This document shows positions 32,511 through 44,670 of a stretch of 46,405 nucleotides of DNA, one piece after another. The notes under the pieces are model-generated. The model did not search any database. It was given only the letters and a program-made list of their open reading frames with translations, and was not told the origin of the DNA. Position numbers and translations under genes: made by a program. Source of the stretch: Chara braunii (Eukaryota; Streptophyta; Charophyceae; Charales; Characeae); contig BFEA01000547.1 of the NCBI GenBank assembly GCA_003427395.1, positions 847,657 to 894,061 of the forward strand, read 5' to 3'. The number at the start of each line of letters is the position of its first letter. Position 1 is the stretch's first letter.

Positions 32511-32814
32511 ACGGCGATCGAGCAAACGCCCTCAACTGACTTACCTCTGCGATTGCAATTAAGAGCCTTCACACGTGAATCAGTAGCTCAACAGGGATAC
32601 GCCACTAAGGGATGGTGACAGCTCCTGCAGGTGGAGGTGAGTTGTACCTCGTGGGATCTCTGTCCTGTCGCAGGGAGCTGCGAGAGGTCTAATTGGCGTG
32701 CACGGTTGGAGTTGGTCTTAGCTGAAACACTTCTAAGACTGCTGCGTGATGCGACCGTGAGGTTCAACACCAAAATTTACTTTATGTCTGGGTGTGGAAC
32801 CGCCGCGCCCGACA
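32511..32814 (+). mobile_element. Older LTR O, right part
   Basis: Continues the LTR sequence broken off at 14444: CGATCGAGCAAACGCCCTCA, then CTCTGCGATTGCA, TAGCTCAACAGGGA, the donor GAG|GTGAGT and the end GCGCCCGACA. It is strongly diverged from D. Joining 14444 to 32511 restores collinearity with the D and X LTRs. Confidence 0.75.
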
Positions 32815-35436
32815 ACGCCTGTTGACTAAAGGCTGCGTGTAATGCAATAGGCGGACGGTTAAAACAACTTCGATAAAAGGTTGCTTTACCGATCACCTAT
32901 GAATCAGGTAAGTGGTAGGAATCTCATGTGTGAGCCTTCCTAATACTTGTTTGATATCCAACGAACTCAGAAGAAAAGGCGGAATGCGAGAGATTGAGCG
33001 ATAGATTCTCTTGTATGAGTAATCTTGCTATTCGCCTACGTATGGCTAATGAAATGTTTTATTACTAACAAACTGTTTATCTAGTACTAAACCAAAGGGA
33101 TGAGGGATTTCGGTACTAACTTCCCTTCGTATTAACGGCTCGGAAAGATTCAGTCTTTCCCGTTATTTAAGGTGTAGTAGGGGCCTCCAATGAGGGTCAT
33201 CCTATTCACACACTTGAGCCTAAGACTGACTAACGATCTGCAAGAAGTAGAAAATTACATTGCTAGTCTTTCTCTACTGACTTACTTACTCCTTGAGAGT
33301 CCGATCACCAAAGGGGTAGTAGGAAGGTTTCTGTAGGAGTCATCCTATTATTTGTTTAAAAGTTTGACTACTTATTACCCAAGGAAGTAGTAAGGGGGGA
33401 CTTGTTAGGGTCAGCCTATTACTTACTTAATTTTGTACCGACCTACCATGCACGGTACTCCTGTAGGAGTATCCTAAGCACTTGTTTTTTGTCCAAACTA
33501 ACAAGGTCTCAGCTCGGTTGGCCTCAAGAGGTCAATGAGATGCCATTGTGAGGATCGTCCTATTGAACTCGTGAAGTGGACCGTGTATTTGGTCACATGA
33601 TAGTAGGGGGCTCTTGTGTGGGTCGCCTGTTATTCACTTAGACCCTTACTAACCGGCAGGGGGTAAAATCTAATTTTTCTTAATGATAACTAAAACAAGT
33701 AGTGGGGTGCTCAGGTAGGATCCTCGACTATTTGTTTCAAGAGGGATACTCCTATGCGAGCTATCCAGCTGCTCATGAGAAACAAGTCTCGTGTATTGTC
33801 CCTTACTAACTATTCGCAAGTGTATTGAATGAAATTGGAAAGGTGGTCTAATATTCCTGTGCGTATTATTCAACCACCTACTTGACTAACAGTCTGCTTG
33901 AAGTTTATCAGGCAGCAGGAGGTTCATGTCTGAATCTATCAGCTACTCGTGTATGTCTGGACAAAAGGAAGAAAGGGGAAAAAACAATACTCATGTTGGA
34001 GCAAGACTTCATCTATCCGAAGAAGAACAAAGAAAAACGTTAGGACTACGAAAAAAAGATACTAGGAATAATAAAGATCACCACGTAGTCCCTGTCGGTT
34101 CATGGTTTTCGAAAAGGGAAGCTACACCGGTAAATGGGTTAATCTCAACTACAAAAACACCAAAGGATGTGCTTGTTCTAGAGAGAGACGATGAGAGGAC
34201 TTAGAGTAGAGGAAATATGATTTTCCTTGAAAACGAGCTAAGACACAAACATGAAACTCCTTGAGGAAAATGAGTGAGTGACAGACGACTTAGGGAAGTT
34301 CTGTAAGAGTAGAGCTAGGGATTAGACCTCGGGATGTCGATCCCAGAGTTCACAGGCCAGATGTAAAGGCTTGACCCTTAGATATCAATAAGTGAGAAAC
34401 AATCGGAGATGTTGAATCTTTGTTAACATATGTGTGTGCATGTCCCTATTTGATTTTCTGTTATCTTTCGATAACAGGTCAGTTGTTACCGATTCTACGT
34501 TTCTCCCTTGACTTAATACCCACATCTAAAGTCAAACCCTGTGGTCAGTAAAACTGTCACCTTTAGTCCTTGCCTAAATGGTCCTGGTCACTCTTAAGGG
34601 TCCTTTGAAGAAAATGTGAGGGGGTTGGTCTTACGTCTCAGGGAAGATAGAGCTGCCATACATGGTTGGGGAGTGAGGGACAATGTCAATGGTTGATGGT
34701 TGATGCCGTTAGTGACATGTGAACTGTCTTTGCATTATCTTGTGCAAGTCTGTTTTATGCGTGATTTTGGATTGAACTGGACGTGATCTGTTGAAGAGTC
34801 TATGACACACAACACTTATGAAAGTGGGAAGGGTTCTTAGAGTTGATACTCCCATATTCATCATTTGTCCTATACAACCTCTATAATATCTAATATTCAG
34901 TTAAGTCAAAACCTGTTAAGTAAGATAAAATACCCTTGATAGTAAGATGGTTTGATTAGTACCTTAATCGTGATTGTCAGGAGAATAATACATCTTAGAT
35001 TTAGAAGAGAAAATAGACAGTCTTCTAAAAAGTCCGACCTGAAGATCAAGAAGTCCAAAACAGGGGAATTAATATCTTGAACCTGACTTGACTAATGGGC
35101 CAGTCTTAGACGTCTTACCGCTCGTACCCCATATGTATACTGCGACGATCGAGCAAACACCCTCGACTGACCTACCTCTACAAAAGCAAGTGAAAGCCTT
35201 CGCATGTGGGTCCGTAGCTCAACAGGAAGACACCTACCTAGGGTTGGTGACAGCCCCTTGGGTAGAGGTAAGTTGTACCTCATGGCACCTCGATCTGTCG
35301 TGGGGTGTTGAGGGAGGTATAGTCGGCGCACACGGTCAGAGTGGTGACTGGTTCTTTTCGACTCAACAAAAATCCTGCGTGACACAATCGTGAGGTTCAG
35401 CGCTCCCATTACAGTGCAGGACCGTCGCGCGAGACA
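32815..35436 (+). mobile_element. LTR X, right fragment
   Basis: A diverged LTR end: hairpin-array units with AGTAGG/CCTATT stems at 33175-33620, AGGTGGT/ACCACCT (33841-33879), CTGTTATC/GATAACAG (34458-34477), CGATCGAGCAAACACCCTCG (35144), TAGCTCAACAGG, the donor GAG|GTAAGT and the end GAGACA. A primer-binding site follows, so this is a 5' LTR. A 92-residue frame at 33926-34204 has no recognisable domain. Confidence 0.65.
33175..33880 (+). repeat. Hairpin array in LTR X
   Basis: Units with outer stems AGTAGG/CCTATT recur near 33175, 33318 and 33600, with loops such as CTCTTGTGTGGGTCG. There is also TACTCCT/AGGAGTA (33456-33471) and AGGTGGT/ACCACCT. The position corresponds to the array in element D. 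Confidence 0.55.
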
Positions 35437-35438
35437 GG

Positions 35439-35456
35439 TGGCGCTGTTGCCGGGGA
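35439..35456 (+). other. Primer-binding site of element X, tRNA-Asp type
   Basis: TGGCGCTGTTGCCGGGGA follows the LTR end by two bases and matches the tRNA-Asp complement at 17 of 18 positions, closer than in element D. Confidence 0.85.
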
Positions 35457-37745
35457 CCTTCGGTTGCCTGCCGAGGTTCTATATGAACGGACCTGGGTCT
35501 GGCTAATTGAAGCCCTAGCAAAACGACAAACGAAAAGTAGAATACTATATAGCTTCCATTAGTTAGTAAGAAGACTACTGAAGGATAATTGTTGGTGTAT
35601 AAGTACACGTTTCTGTCTATGAAAGTCTGGGTATAAGTTGAAGTATCTCGCCAACCGCATTCTACAAATGTTCGTCTGCACGACTATCACTTCCCCAAGT
35701 AAGTAGTTATTCCCTTGTTTGTTCATAAGGGGACATACGAATAACAACTAAGGATCACCAAATTTCTTATTAAAGCAAGAGTTGGTAGGGACAGCGGAGA
35801 AACCAAGCGGTACAATAAAATTTGACAAGTCGTTGTCGAATCTGCCAAAGAAGTTATCGACAATGCTAATTTCTTCCAACTATAACACTTTTCATCCCTG
35901 TAACGACCTTGCAAACACCCACTTCTAAGGTCCTTGTTAAAGATCTTTTAATAAGTAGAAGGGACGGGAAGGGGAAGAGGTGGGCGGCAAGGGAAGGCCG
36001 CATAAAAGCCTATTGATTTGACAAGAGAAAGAGATGAGCGGGAGGACGGAAAGAAAGAGGAAGAGGAATGAGAAGGGGTACGGTTGCATCGGCATTAGGA
36101 AGACTTGCGAGCACGCACGCCGTCTCCTAGAAGGATGACTTATTATTCTTATAAGTACGAACAACATTACGGCGCTTTGCCCCCACGTTTCGAATCGCGT
36201 CATCGTATTTATACAACATGATACACTTCCCCCTCTTCCTCTATGGCGCGTCGACTTCAGCAATTGACTATCCTTCCTCAACCACCTCGACCTGCTCTTC
36301 CGCCGCTGCCGTCGCATGTGCCTGACCCTCCCGTAGTGTCTCAGGCTGCACCAACGGATTGTAGATTATATATCACCCTGACACTGTTTTTCCTATGTCT
36401 AATTGAGTTGTGCAGGCTAATCTCATACCTATTGTACAAAGAGGTCATTTGAGGGCGTCATCCTATTAACGTGAAATATAATCAGGATTAGTGGCGATTT
36501 AGTGTTTGTCTAGGTCGTTAGACAAAAACACCCTCTAGGGAGAATAAATCACAGTGACTTCGATACTTCTCCTCTTGTCAATAACAATGTTCATAATGGA
36601 GAGGGTGTCCGTTTGGGAAGAAAATGAAAGGTGATGGAGGATTTTGACACCTCCTTTGGGATAACAGATATGAACAAGCATGAGACGATCCCTTTGGGCT
36701 TATGTCCTTGGTAGGTATAGTTTTTTCTTTGTTTATAGATAAAATATAACTCGATCGATTACAGCAAGTGGTAAGTGAAGTATTTGAATAGCATGATAGT
36801 GAGTCAAGCGCATTCCCGGGAATATAAAGAGGTACAAGAGTGAATGGTGTCAGTAAGGACCCTTATTTGCTATGGGTTCTTAATAAAAGTTCCGTTTTAG
36901 GAAAGAGTCGATGTGGGTTGAGTTCGTTATTGGGATGATTTTAAAGGTTTATTTTCTTTATCAGGGGTAACCAAGGGTTCCTGATCTTGAGTGTAGTCAG
37001 TGAGGGGTTTGGTGTTAAATCATCCTGTTTATGTTAAGCTTGGTGGCAAGATTCAGGTATGAGGGTATCTGTCAGAGCTCATCTAGTCCAATATCACCTA
37101 CCAGAGCATATCCAATTGAAAATAAGCGCTTAATGTTTTTCCTTTTAAGGCCATTCAATTGAGTTATCTATGAAATTTATCCATTTGTGCAAGATTATTC
37201 GAGTCAAGCCTATTTAATACTATTCATATTAGACTATAAATCTAATGCGTTTTTATACATGATGACGTGCTTGAGTTACCCATCTGAGTTTTAAGCCTGT
37301 ACGCCTTAATCCGTCATTATAATCAAATATGAATATCTGTTTATATCTATTCACTTGAACCTATATGGCTGGATTACTCTCCTTATAAAGAGTAGAAATG
37401 CTACGCAAAATCCACGTTCGACGAGGGATCGAAGGTGAATGGAGTGACCGACTTCTGGGGAGTAGAGATTCTCTAGAGAGGTGGTCAATGTGTAGAGTCT
37501 ACTCTTGGAGGAGTTGCAGTCCAAAGTTATCCTTTCCCTGAAAGATGGCTTGAATGAGCTATAAATTCGTCTTCTAAAGGAGTAGTGAGAGACGTGTCGG
37601 AACTATGTTTCTGGTTTATAGTGGGGTGTTGTCACCTACCCTTTGATGACTGGTGATTACATTACTACCGAGAAGGAGAAAAGTATTTGGGACTTGTTAG
37701 ATTATGGTCTATGACGGAGGCGACAACTACCTGCCGCACGGAAAT
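35457..37745 (+). mobile_element. Interior leader of element X, truncated
   Basis: No gene is supported. Bases 37390-37720 are homologous to the element D leader 21780-22130: both have GGTGAATGG, GGAACTATGTT, TGGGGTGTTGT and TTACATTA in order. A hairpin TCACC/GGTGA (37632-37656) replaces CTCTCC/GGAGAG of D. The similarity ends near 37745, just before P copy 3. The short frame at 36243-36452 has no domain. Confidence 0.65.
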
Positions 37746-38426
37746 AGATGGTGATCCCCCAGCTATCTTTATGTCAAACGGGTTCATCAACACGAGATAG
37801 GATATGTCATCCTGGAACGTGTATGGTGGGGTTGTCAACTAATTTACGAAGGTCTGCAAATGTCATCCTGGAACGTGTATGGTGTAAGGAGAATAAAGCA
37901 CGAAGAACGAGGAAAAGAAGTAGACGGAGAAGGAGAAGAAGAAGGAGAAGAAGAAGAAGGGAAAAAAAAAAAAGAACTAGAAGAAAGGAGGAGAAAGGCA
38001 AAAGGGAAAAGGCGACTTACCCATCACCCGGCCGGCATGTTGGAACGCGGGCTTGTACCGGTCGAGCTTCGTGCGAGGGTCATGGAATGCTGCACATTGC
38101 TGCGGAATGGAAAGCAGCCAGCTGCCAACGACAGGGGCGGTGATGTCGACGACGAGTAGAGATAGAACAGGTAAGTTTTCAACTCGCGGTTGCCTCCCGC
38201 TACTCTCATCGATAGGATGAGCTTGATCGAACAAATCTACCGCTAGAATAAGGATACATACATTATCATGGATATGTGTGTGTGTCCAAGTGTGAGTGAG
38301 CGTGTGTGTACTCCTACCTCGATGTAGCTTCGCGCTACTTCCAATGATGCGCTGAGCAAAATCGATCGAATCTCCAGCTACAACATGAAAATATACTCCG
38401 TCACTTGGGCTCGCCTGCTGTCAAGC
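37746..38426 (+). repeat. Purine-tract repeat family P, copy 3, with flanks
   Basis: A 24-bp direct repeat (37805-37828 and 37861-37884, beginning TGTCATCCTGG) precedes a purine tract (37900-38010), a minus-strand donor-like ACTTACCC, a GTCGACGACGAG block and GATAGAACAG|GTAAGT (about 38161-38176). The terminal motif then occurs twice (about 38215-38275 and 38350-38400). It stops at the inverted LTR. Confidence 0.6.
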
Positions 38427-41287
38427 TGTCGATCGCATCGGTCTGGCACCGCACAGGGTAGCGCGGGACCCTACCGACCTCGTCACGCAATCCTTCGTCG
38501 CAATATACATGGAGCTTTCGCAAGCCGCTTCGGCCGAGTGCGCCAGCCATACCTCCCGCGAGCCCCTACGACAGGATAGGGCTTACACGAGGCACGACTT
38601 GCCTCCACCTTACGGGAGCTGTCAGCTCCCTTCGGTGGGCGTATCCTCGCCGAGCTACCAGTCCACAGTACGAAAGCTAATCAGTTGCAATCGCAGAGGT
38701 GGACCAGGCGAGGGCGTTTCTCGTTCGTTGTGGCATAGGGGGGTACGAGCGGTAATACGCCTCTATCAGACCCGCACGCGAACCGACGTCTTGAGGGGCT
38801 GAAGTCCCAAGCATGAGCCGTTGTCTGTCGACTAGGACGTATCCCACTCGCCACGCTCACACCACTCTACAAAACGCAAAAAAAAAACACACACACACAT
38901 TAAAAACAACGCGACAACACTCCTAGTCCCTTTAGTGTCTATCCCATAACTTTTCACTGCGGAAATCAAGTCATCGGCACGCTCGAGGCTCAATATAAAA
39001 ATTGCACGGCCGTAGAGCCTTATCATATCGACTAGCAATGCAAACGTACGCAAGCGGTCACCAGCATGGAGTACTATGTAGTACCCATAATCATGGGGCC
39101 TCAGATAATAATCGAGGGTCACCTTCGACACTCAAGTGTCGGCTGACACGCGCCTCGAGGGGTTAATCTCTCGGTGCTAGACAACCGTGATGTGCGGTTG
39201 AAGACCACACACCCTCTTCTGCACCCTGTGCAGAGTGGGTGGTACACAGGTCCATACCTGTGGTGGCGGTCGTTTCTTACTTCCCTGGAGATGAGCCCCA
39301 CTCCAGGCCTGGACATAAGTAAAGGGGTTTGACTTTGACGGCTGCCACGGACTACAATGTCTAACAGTAAAAACTCTAAGAAGCAAGAATAGGCCGAAGG
39401 TCCCCCTATCCCAAAAAAAATCATAAACTTGGGTACCCTTTTTGGTTGGTACCCGCGACCTATAATAATCCCAAACATTTGTGCATACGTGCAAGTCCCT
39501 TAATCCCACAACTTTTAGACACTAGGACGGCGAAACGTTGTGCGCAAGATTTTGATATAAAGCTGCGCGGTTGCAGGTCAGTCTTATACCAACCGACGAT
39601 GCTAGTCATACGTGCTAATCGCGGCTCCGGCCTCGCGATATTGAATGGCTGAAGGAATGTATCGTGAGGGGTTACCCTTCACGATATTGGACGGCTGAAG
39701 GACATGTCATTCAACCCTCGCGACATTTATGCCCTCAGGGTTGGGTGTCTCGACAGGCAGGACAGATAGACACTGCGCGAGGGAAGACCCCTACCCCGCA
39801 GAGTCTAGGGCTTGGGATGTCCTGGACAAGGACCTTGAATCCCAGCCCAGGACCAACGTCCGACTAAGAAACCCCCACGAAGCAAACAGGTAAAAGGAAG
39901 GGTCTTCCATATGTCTCTAAATCTTAACTTCTGAGTAAGCTTTTAGTACGGGGCCCCCTACGCCACGCGAACATTCATCATAGGTACACCCATGTATACA
40001 TGTATAAGGGGGGATAAGTATGCGACGATCACTTCTCACAATCACAGTGGGGCTCTTTACAATCAAATGTATATCTGTGATCGCAGGCAGTCAAATCCAA
40101 AATCTGAGTCATAGAACACACCTGCAATCACATCAAACAGCCAGACAACAGTCCACGCACTACACGGAGTCAACCCCAACCAACCTCTATACTCATACCC
40201 CTCGCTTTAGCCATGCAAGCCCTAACCTCATGTCCAACTAGCCTTAATTAAATACTCAGGACCTTTGTTAAATGACCATTCAATAAAAGTCCGAGTGAAA
40301 CCTTAACGAAACAACAAAATCACCAGGGTTGAAGCCTTTTAGGTTGAGTATGGAGGGTGAGTTGGAATTGAGTCGTAGACCGGCGAATCGGCAACCGACC
40401 TGTTATTAGTGATAACAGAAGATGATCCTCGTAGGATCAAGCTGGATCTAGTCCAAATCCTGAATCAGATGGTCAAGAGGACCTTTAACACATGACAGGT
40501 CAACCCTCAGGCTAAACCTATAAGTTTTTGGAGGATAATCTCCATATCACGATCTCACTCAATTCATCCTAATTAGCTAAACCTAAATCTACCTTCAAGC
40601 AATGCCCGAAGCATAGATCCTGACATAATCTCCCCTATAAAGAGTGGATCGTCAGAATCGCCACCTGTCAAAATATAGTATAACTCCTTTAAACTAAGAA
40701 AATTTCGGCAGCGCTTCCCGTAGGAAAAGTGCCTTTTCATAATTTATATCAGCCCGAATATGAAAACAGAAGTAGTCTTTGACTTCCCAAAGTCCAATTT
40801 TGTCTAACTCCCTCAATTAGTAAAAATTTGGGCAGCACTCCCTTTAGAAAATGAGACTTTCCAGATTTTTACTAAGCCATATATGAACCTTAGACAAGTT
40901 GAACTTTGAAAGATAAAAAATTCACTAACCCCTTGGATTTGTAAATATTTCGACAGCGCTTCCCGTAGAGAAAGTAGCTTACCAAAATTTATACAAAGCC
41001 AAGTATAACAAAAGATCCTAGAAAATGCGAAAATTGATCTAAGTAAAATGAACTTAGCTAAAAAAATGCAGAAACTGAAACTAACTCCTATAACTCTAGC
41101 ACGTGGCGAGCGAGTAAAGCGACTACCTATCACCCTGAAACTCAGACTAAGCAGTAGCCTCACTCAGTCACATGCAGGCCAAGCCACAAAGGTAAGTACT
41201 CTCACCATCCCCAAGTCAACGTAGCAAACAATAACTCATAGTCTTTCAATGTTTTAACCCTCTGTACCCCGCTTACATAAGGCGTAA

Positions 41288-42193
41288 AGTCAGGTCATCC
41301 AATCTTTTGGAACATGCTTGACTCAACCATTAAATATACACGAACAGGTTGCACCACTTGTTCTCTCTTCCTTTGGGCACACGACTAAGTCATTCATCTT
41401 AGTTTAATGCTTAGTCGCCCTGAACTGTTTAATATCCAAATTATACATACTTTTCTGAACTTAGTATTCAAAAGCTGAGCGTAGGACTGAGCCATTCATC
41501 TTAGAAACAAAGCTCAACCCGCCCAAAGTTACCCTCAGTTATATTCTTAATTATACTCTATTCAAGTTTACGATAAGCTATAGTTAGACCACCCAATCTT
41601 ATGGGACCCTGTCTGACCAGCCTGTTCTTAAATAGAATAGTAATAAGATATGTCAAATTATAACATTTTGGGTTCCAACATGTGCGAGGCATTGGGCCAG
41701 GCCATCCAATCTTATGGAACGTGTCTGGTTCTCCGCCGGACTCATTTCTCTCTGATCCATCTGTGTACGGCATGAGTCCAAAGTCATCCAATCTTATGGA
41801 ACATGCTTCGTTCTCACCGGAAATTACTCCCTCATAATAAAACAAACAAAAGACTTGCGTCATTCATCTTAGAAACAAAGCTCAACCCCTTTTTCTCAGC
41901 ACAGAGAAAAATAGGCAGGACACTCTGAGTTAAGCCCAGAGGCTATTCAGAAACCACCAAGAAATAAACGGCGACCAGACCATTCATCTTCGAAACAAAG
42001 TTTGGTCCTCAAGTTTGCATAACCAAACCCCACAAAAAAAATAACCAGGCCATTCATCTTAGAAACAAAGCCTGGCGAAATTAAGTAAACACAACGACCA
42101 AGCCATTCATCTTAGAAACAAAGCTTGGCCTTTTCAGAAAACAGAATAAAAACAACAGTCAGGTCATCCAAACTTATGGAACAATGCCTGACT
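41288..42193 (-). repeat. Covarying hairpin array, inverted LTR M
   Basis: Stems read on the plus strand: GACTAAG/CTTAGTC (41383, 41410), TGAGC/GCTCA (41488, 41512), GACCAGAC/GTTTGGTC (41973, 42000), CCAGGC/GCCTGG (42045, 42070), CCAAGC/GCTTGG (42098, 42123) and AGTCAGG/CCTGACT (42157, 42187). Loops are nearly constant: CATTCATCTTAGAAACAAA or TCATCCAANCTTATGGAACA. Stems change in a paired fashion. Confidence 0.85.
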
Positions 42194-42730
42194 CTATAAG
42201 ACTCTTCCAATCTCAAGCAAAACCACCTTTCTCCCAACCTTCCCCCCTGATGCAATCCATTGTGACAATCTGCTTTCAGGCAGTCAAGAAACTGAAACTG
42301 TCAGTACACATGCATTCCTTTACTTAGATTGAATCATATCCTAAAAGTCAAACTAAAGGCCAGAGTAGGGGTGCATGTAATGTACTCAGTCAAACACAGA
42401 AAGATGTACAGATAGGGGTAACAATCTGGGTTTATAGAGGGAAAGCAACAGTTACCTTTCAGTTCCCTACCTCCAGAACTCCTCGTGAGTTCCGGCAGAG
42501 CTCCCGCAATCGGTGGGGTAACCTCCCACGTAGGCCTTGCTGCGGTCCTACGGGTTGCAATCCCGCCTGCCGCCTTCCTCTCAGATCAAGACTAGACTTA
42601 GAGTAAGGAGGGCAGAATGAGGGGTTTGAGACTTTCGAGATACAAGAGGGGGACAACTCAACTCCCAGGAGAGGGCCTTGATATCTTGACGGGCCTGAGG
42701 GCCCCGCAATGATGGCCAAACAGTAGCAGC

Positions 42731-44084
42731 TTGGTCAAACCTAAGCCATCCCGCGTGAAACTAGCCCTTCTGACGACTCCCTTGGTGGCAGCAATGACCC
42801 CTCTTTCTCAAACACAATTGTCCCACTCTATCAAGCTCGTGATCCAAAGTATATCGGTCATACGCCATCCTGCACCCTCATGGCTGGCCCTGCTGCCGCT
42901 CGTTCGGTATGTTGGGCACAATGTCGAAGTGTGCAGTGGCCACGGGCTGTTGCTACAGCAGATCACCACTAACTGCAGCTGCCACGATGCCGCTCAGCCA
43001 AAGCACAACTGCTAACAGTTCCTATCGAAAAGCACAGTACCGAGCTGCAGCCGGCTCAACAAAAGTTTGGCAGCGCACCATATTCAATACTGCGTAATAG
43101 GCAAGCAGCACCCCGGCCTGTAGCGAGTCATAACAGTAATATTATTACCAAACTTCCTCGCCCCAGCACCACAAGACCGTGACAGACGTCGTGGACACAG
43201 CGCAAGGTATATAACAGAAGTAGGTGCTACTTCGAGCACTCGGCATCCCGTTGACATCCGCAGTAACACGCCAACTTTAGTATGACCTTCATATGCAAGT
43301 GCACGGCTACAGTGCTGCCGACTTTAGTAACATGTCAACGAAAGGGAGAAGACGGCCACTGTAGGCCAAATCTCGGTCCATTCTGCAGCCTGAGCCCAAC
43401 CATGGGCAACAGTGTGACTACCCCCGACATTTTGGCGACGAGTACAATCAGCACGCGGTGACTACGGAGACAAGCATGAGCAGGATCACCACATAGCGAG
43501 CATCATCGGTACAGCCTCACTTCATTGCACATCCAACGCGTAAAGTGCGGATGAGCAAGATTCGGATGAACCTACCACTAGAACATGGAAAAATACGTCG
43601 CCACTTCGCTGATATTCCTCCCTCACGCAACCTCCGTTCCTCACGGTGAGCAAACTAACCTTCTTCTATCAAAACTAACGTCCTCATTCATCTCGCCATG
43701 GTCCGAAACTCCCGTTCTACCTTTCCCACTACCAAAAACGACTAAGAAACGCCCGGGCTAGCAACACTTTGCCCCCCCCCATTACTGCTCCCGCCATAGC
43801 TCGGCGCCTTTCTTATCGCTTGCACCGACCGGGCTGCTACTTTGATGCCAACCCGACGCGACCAGCCCTTTTCGTAATGCCAAAAACCTCCGGGCGGGCA
43901 CTCAGATCTCTCGAAATGATCGAGGAACGTCCGAAACCTGTCTTCTTCACCCCGCCACGTTCACCTCCTTCCCGCCATGTCTTACTTCATACTTACTCTA
44001 CGGACCGGCCTACTTAGTTTCTCGCTATTCTGATTTTCTCAATGCACTCGCCCGACTCCAAAACCCCAACCTCATCCTTGCACT
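42731..44084 (-). other. Weakly conserved part of LTR M
   Basis: The first part (42700-42800) aligns with the D-LTR near 17290-17380. Further on, a family P terminal motif appears at 43550-43600 (ATGAACCTACCACTAGAACATGG written as two adjoining words, ATGAACCTACCA and CTAGAACATGG). Frames here show no domain. Confidence 0.4.
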
Positions 44085-44670
44085 CGCGTGTTTCCGTTGT
44101 GTAACCGTTTGAACACCATGAACGTGTGTTCGTGTTCAAATGTGCGTTTGAACGCGGATTTAAATTCGCGTTCAAAATTGAACGGCGTTCAATTCTTTTT
44201 TTTTTTTTTTTTTTTTTACTTTTTTAAAACAAAATCATTTCGATGCCTAAAAATAACTTTTTTTTTCTGATTTTGTTTTTATGAGTTCTGTATGATGTGA
44301 GGTACATGCCTCTCAATTTTGGAGTCATTTTGCAAAGAAAAAAAATAATAAAAAATTGCCAAAGATGGCGGTGTCAAATCGTGTTCGCTCACTAATTTCA
44401 ATTCTTTTTGTATTTTTTTATATTTTCTATTTTCTATTTGTTTTCCCAATTTGGTAACGAATTTATATGTAATGCTCAGGCAAAGGTATTTATTTTATTT
44501 TTCTTCATAACATATTTTTGTTTCGGAATTTTTTGAGGGTTTTTTTTTTTTTTTTTTTTTTCCCCGCGCGGAATTGAACTCCGCGTTCGGTCCCGTTCAT
44601 TGAACGCACGTGCATTCCGTTCAGTTTCTGAGCGGAAAACCTGCGTTCAATGAACGCGCGGTTTCACAGC
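44085..44670. mobile_element. Foldback/MITE-like element with GTTCAA-rich ends
   Basis: Left end (about 44100-44195) and right end (about 44562-44665) are both dense in GTTCAA/TTGAAC and partly inverted relative to each other; GAATTGAAC near 44570 mirrors GTTCAATTC at 44187-44195. T tracts at 44196-44217 and 44540-44561 lie just inside, around an AT-rich core. No transposase is present. Confidence 0.5.
44147..44176. repeat. 30-bp near-perfect palindrome
   Basis: Arms TTTGAACGCGGATTT and AAATTCGCGTTCAAA pair at 14 of 15 positions with no spacer. A related GCGTTCA/TGAACGC palindrome with a one-base centre lies near 44643-44657. Confidence 0.85.

Noticed and set aside
33926-34204. 92-residue frame as a gene in LTR X
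   Set aside because: Hydrophilic, no domain, no conserved partner at the same place in D or M LTRs.
36243-36452. 69-residue frame as the gag start of element X
   Set aside because: It lacks the capsid motifs of the element D gag, and its end is a hydrophobic stretch. No zinc knuckle follows.
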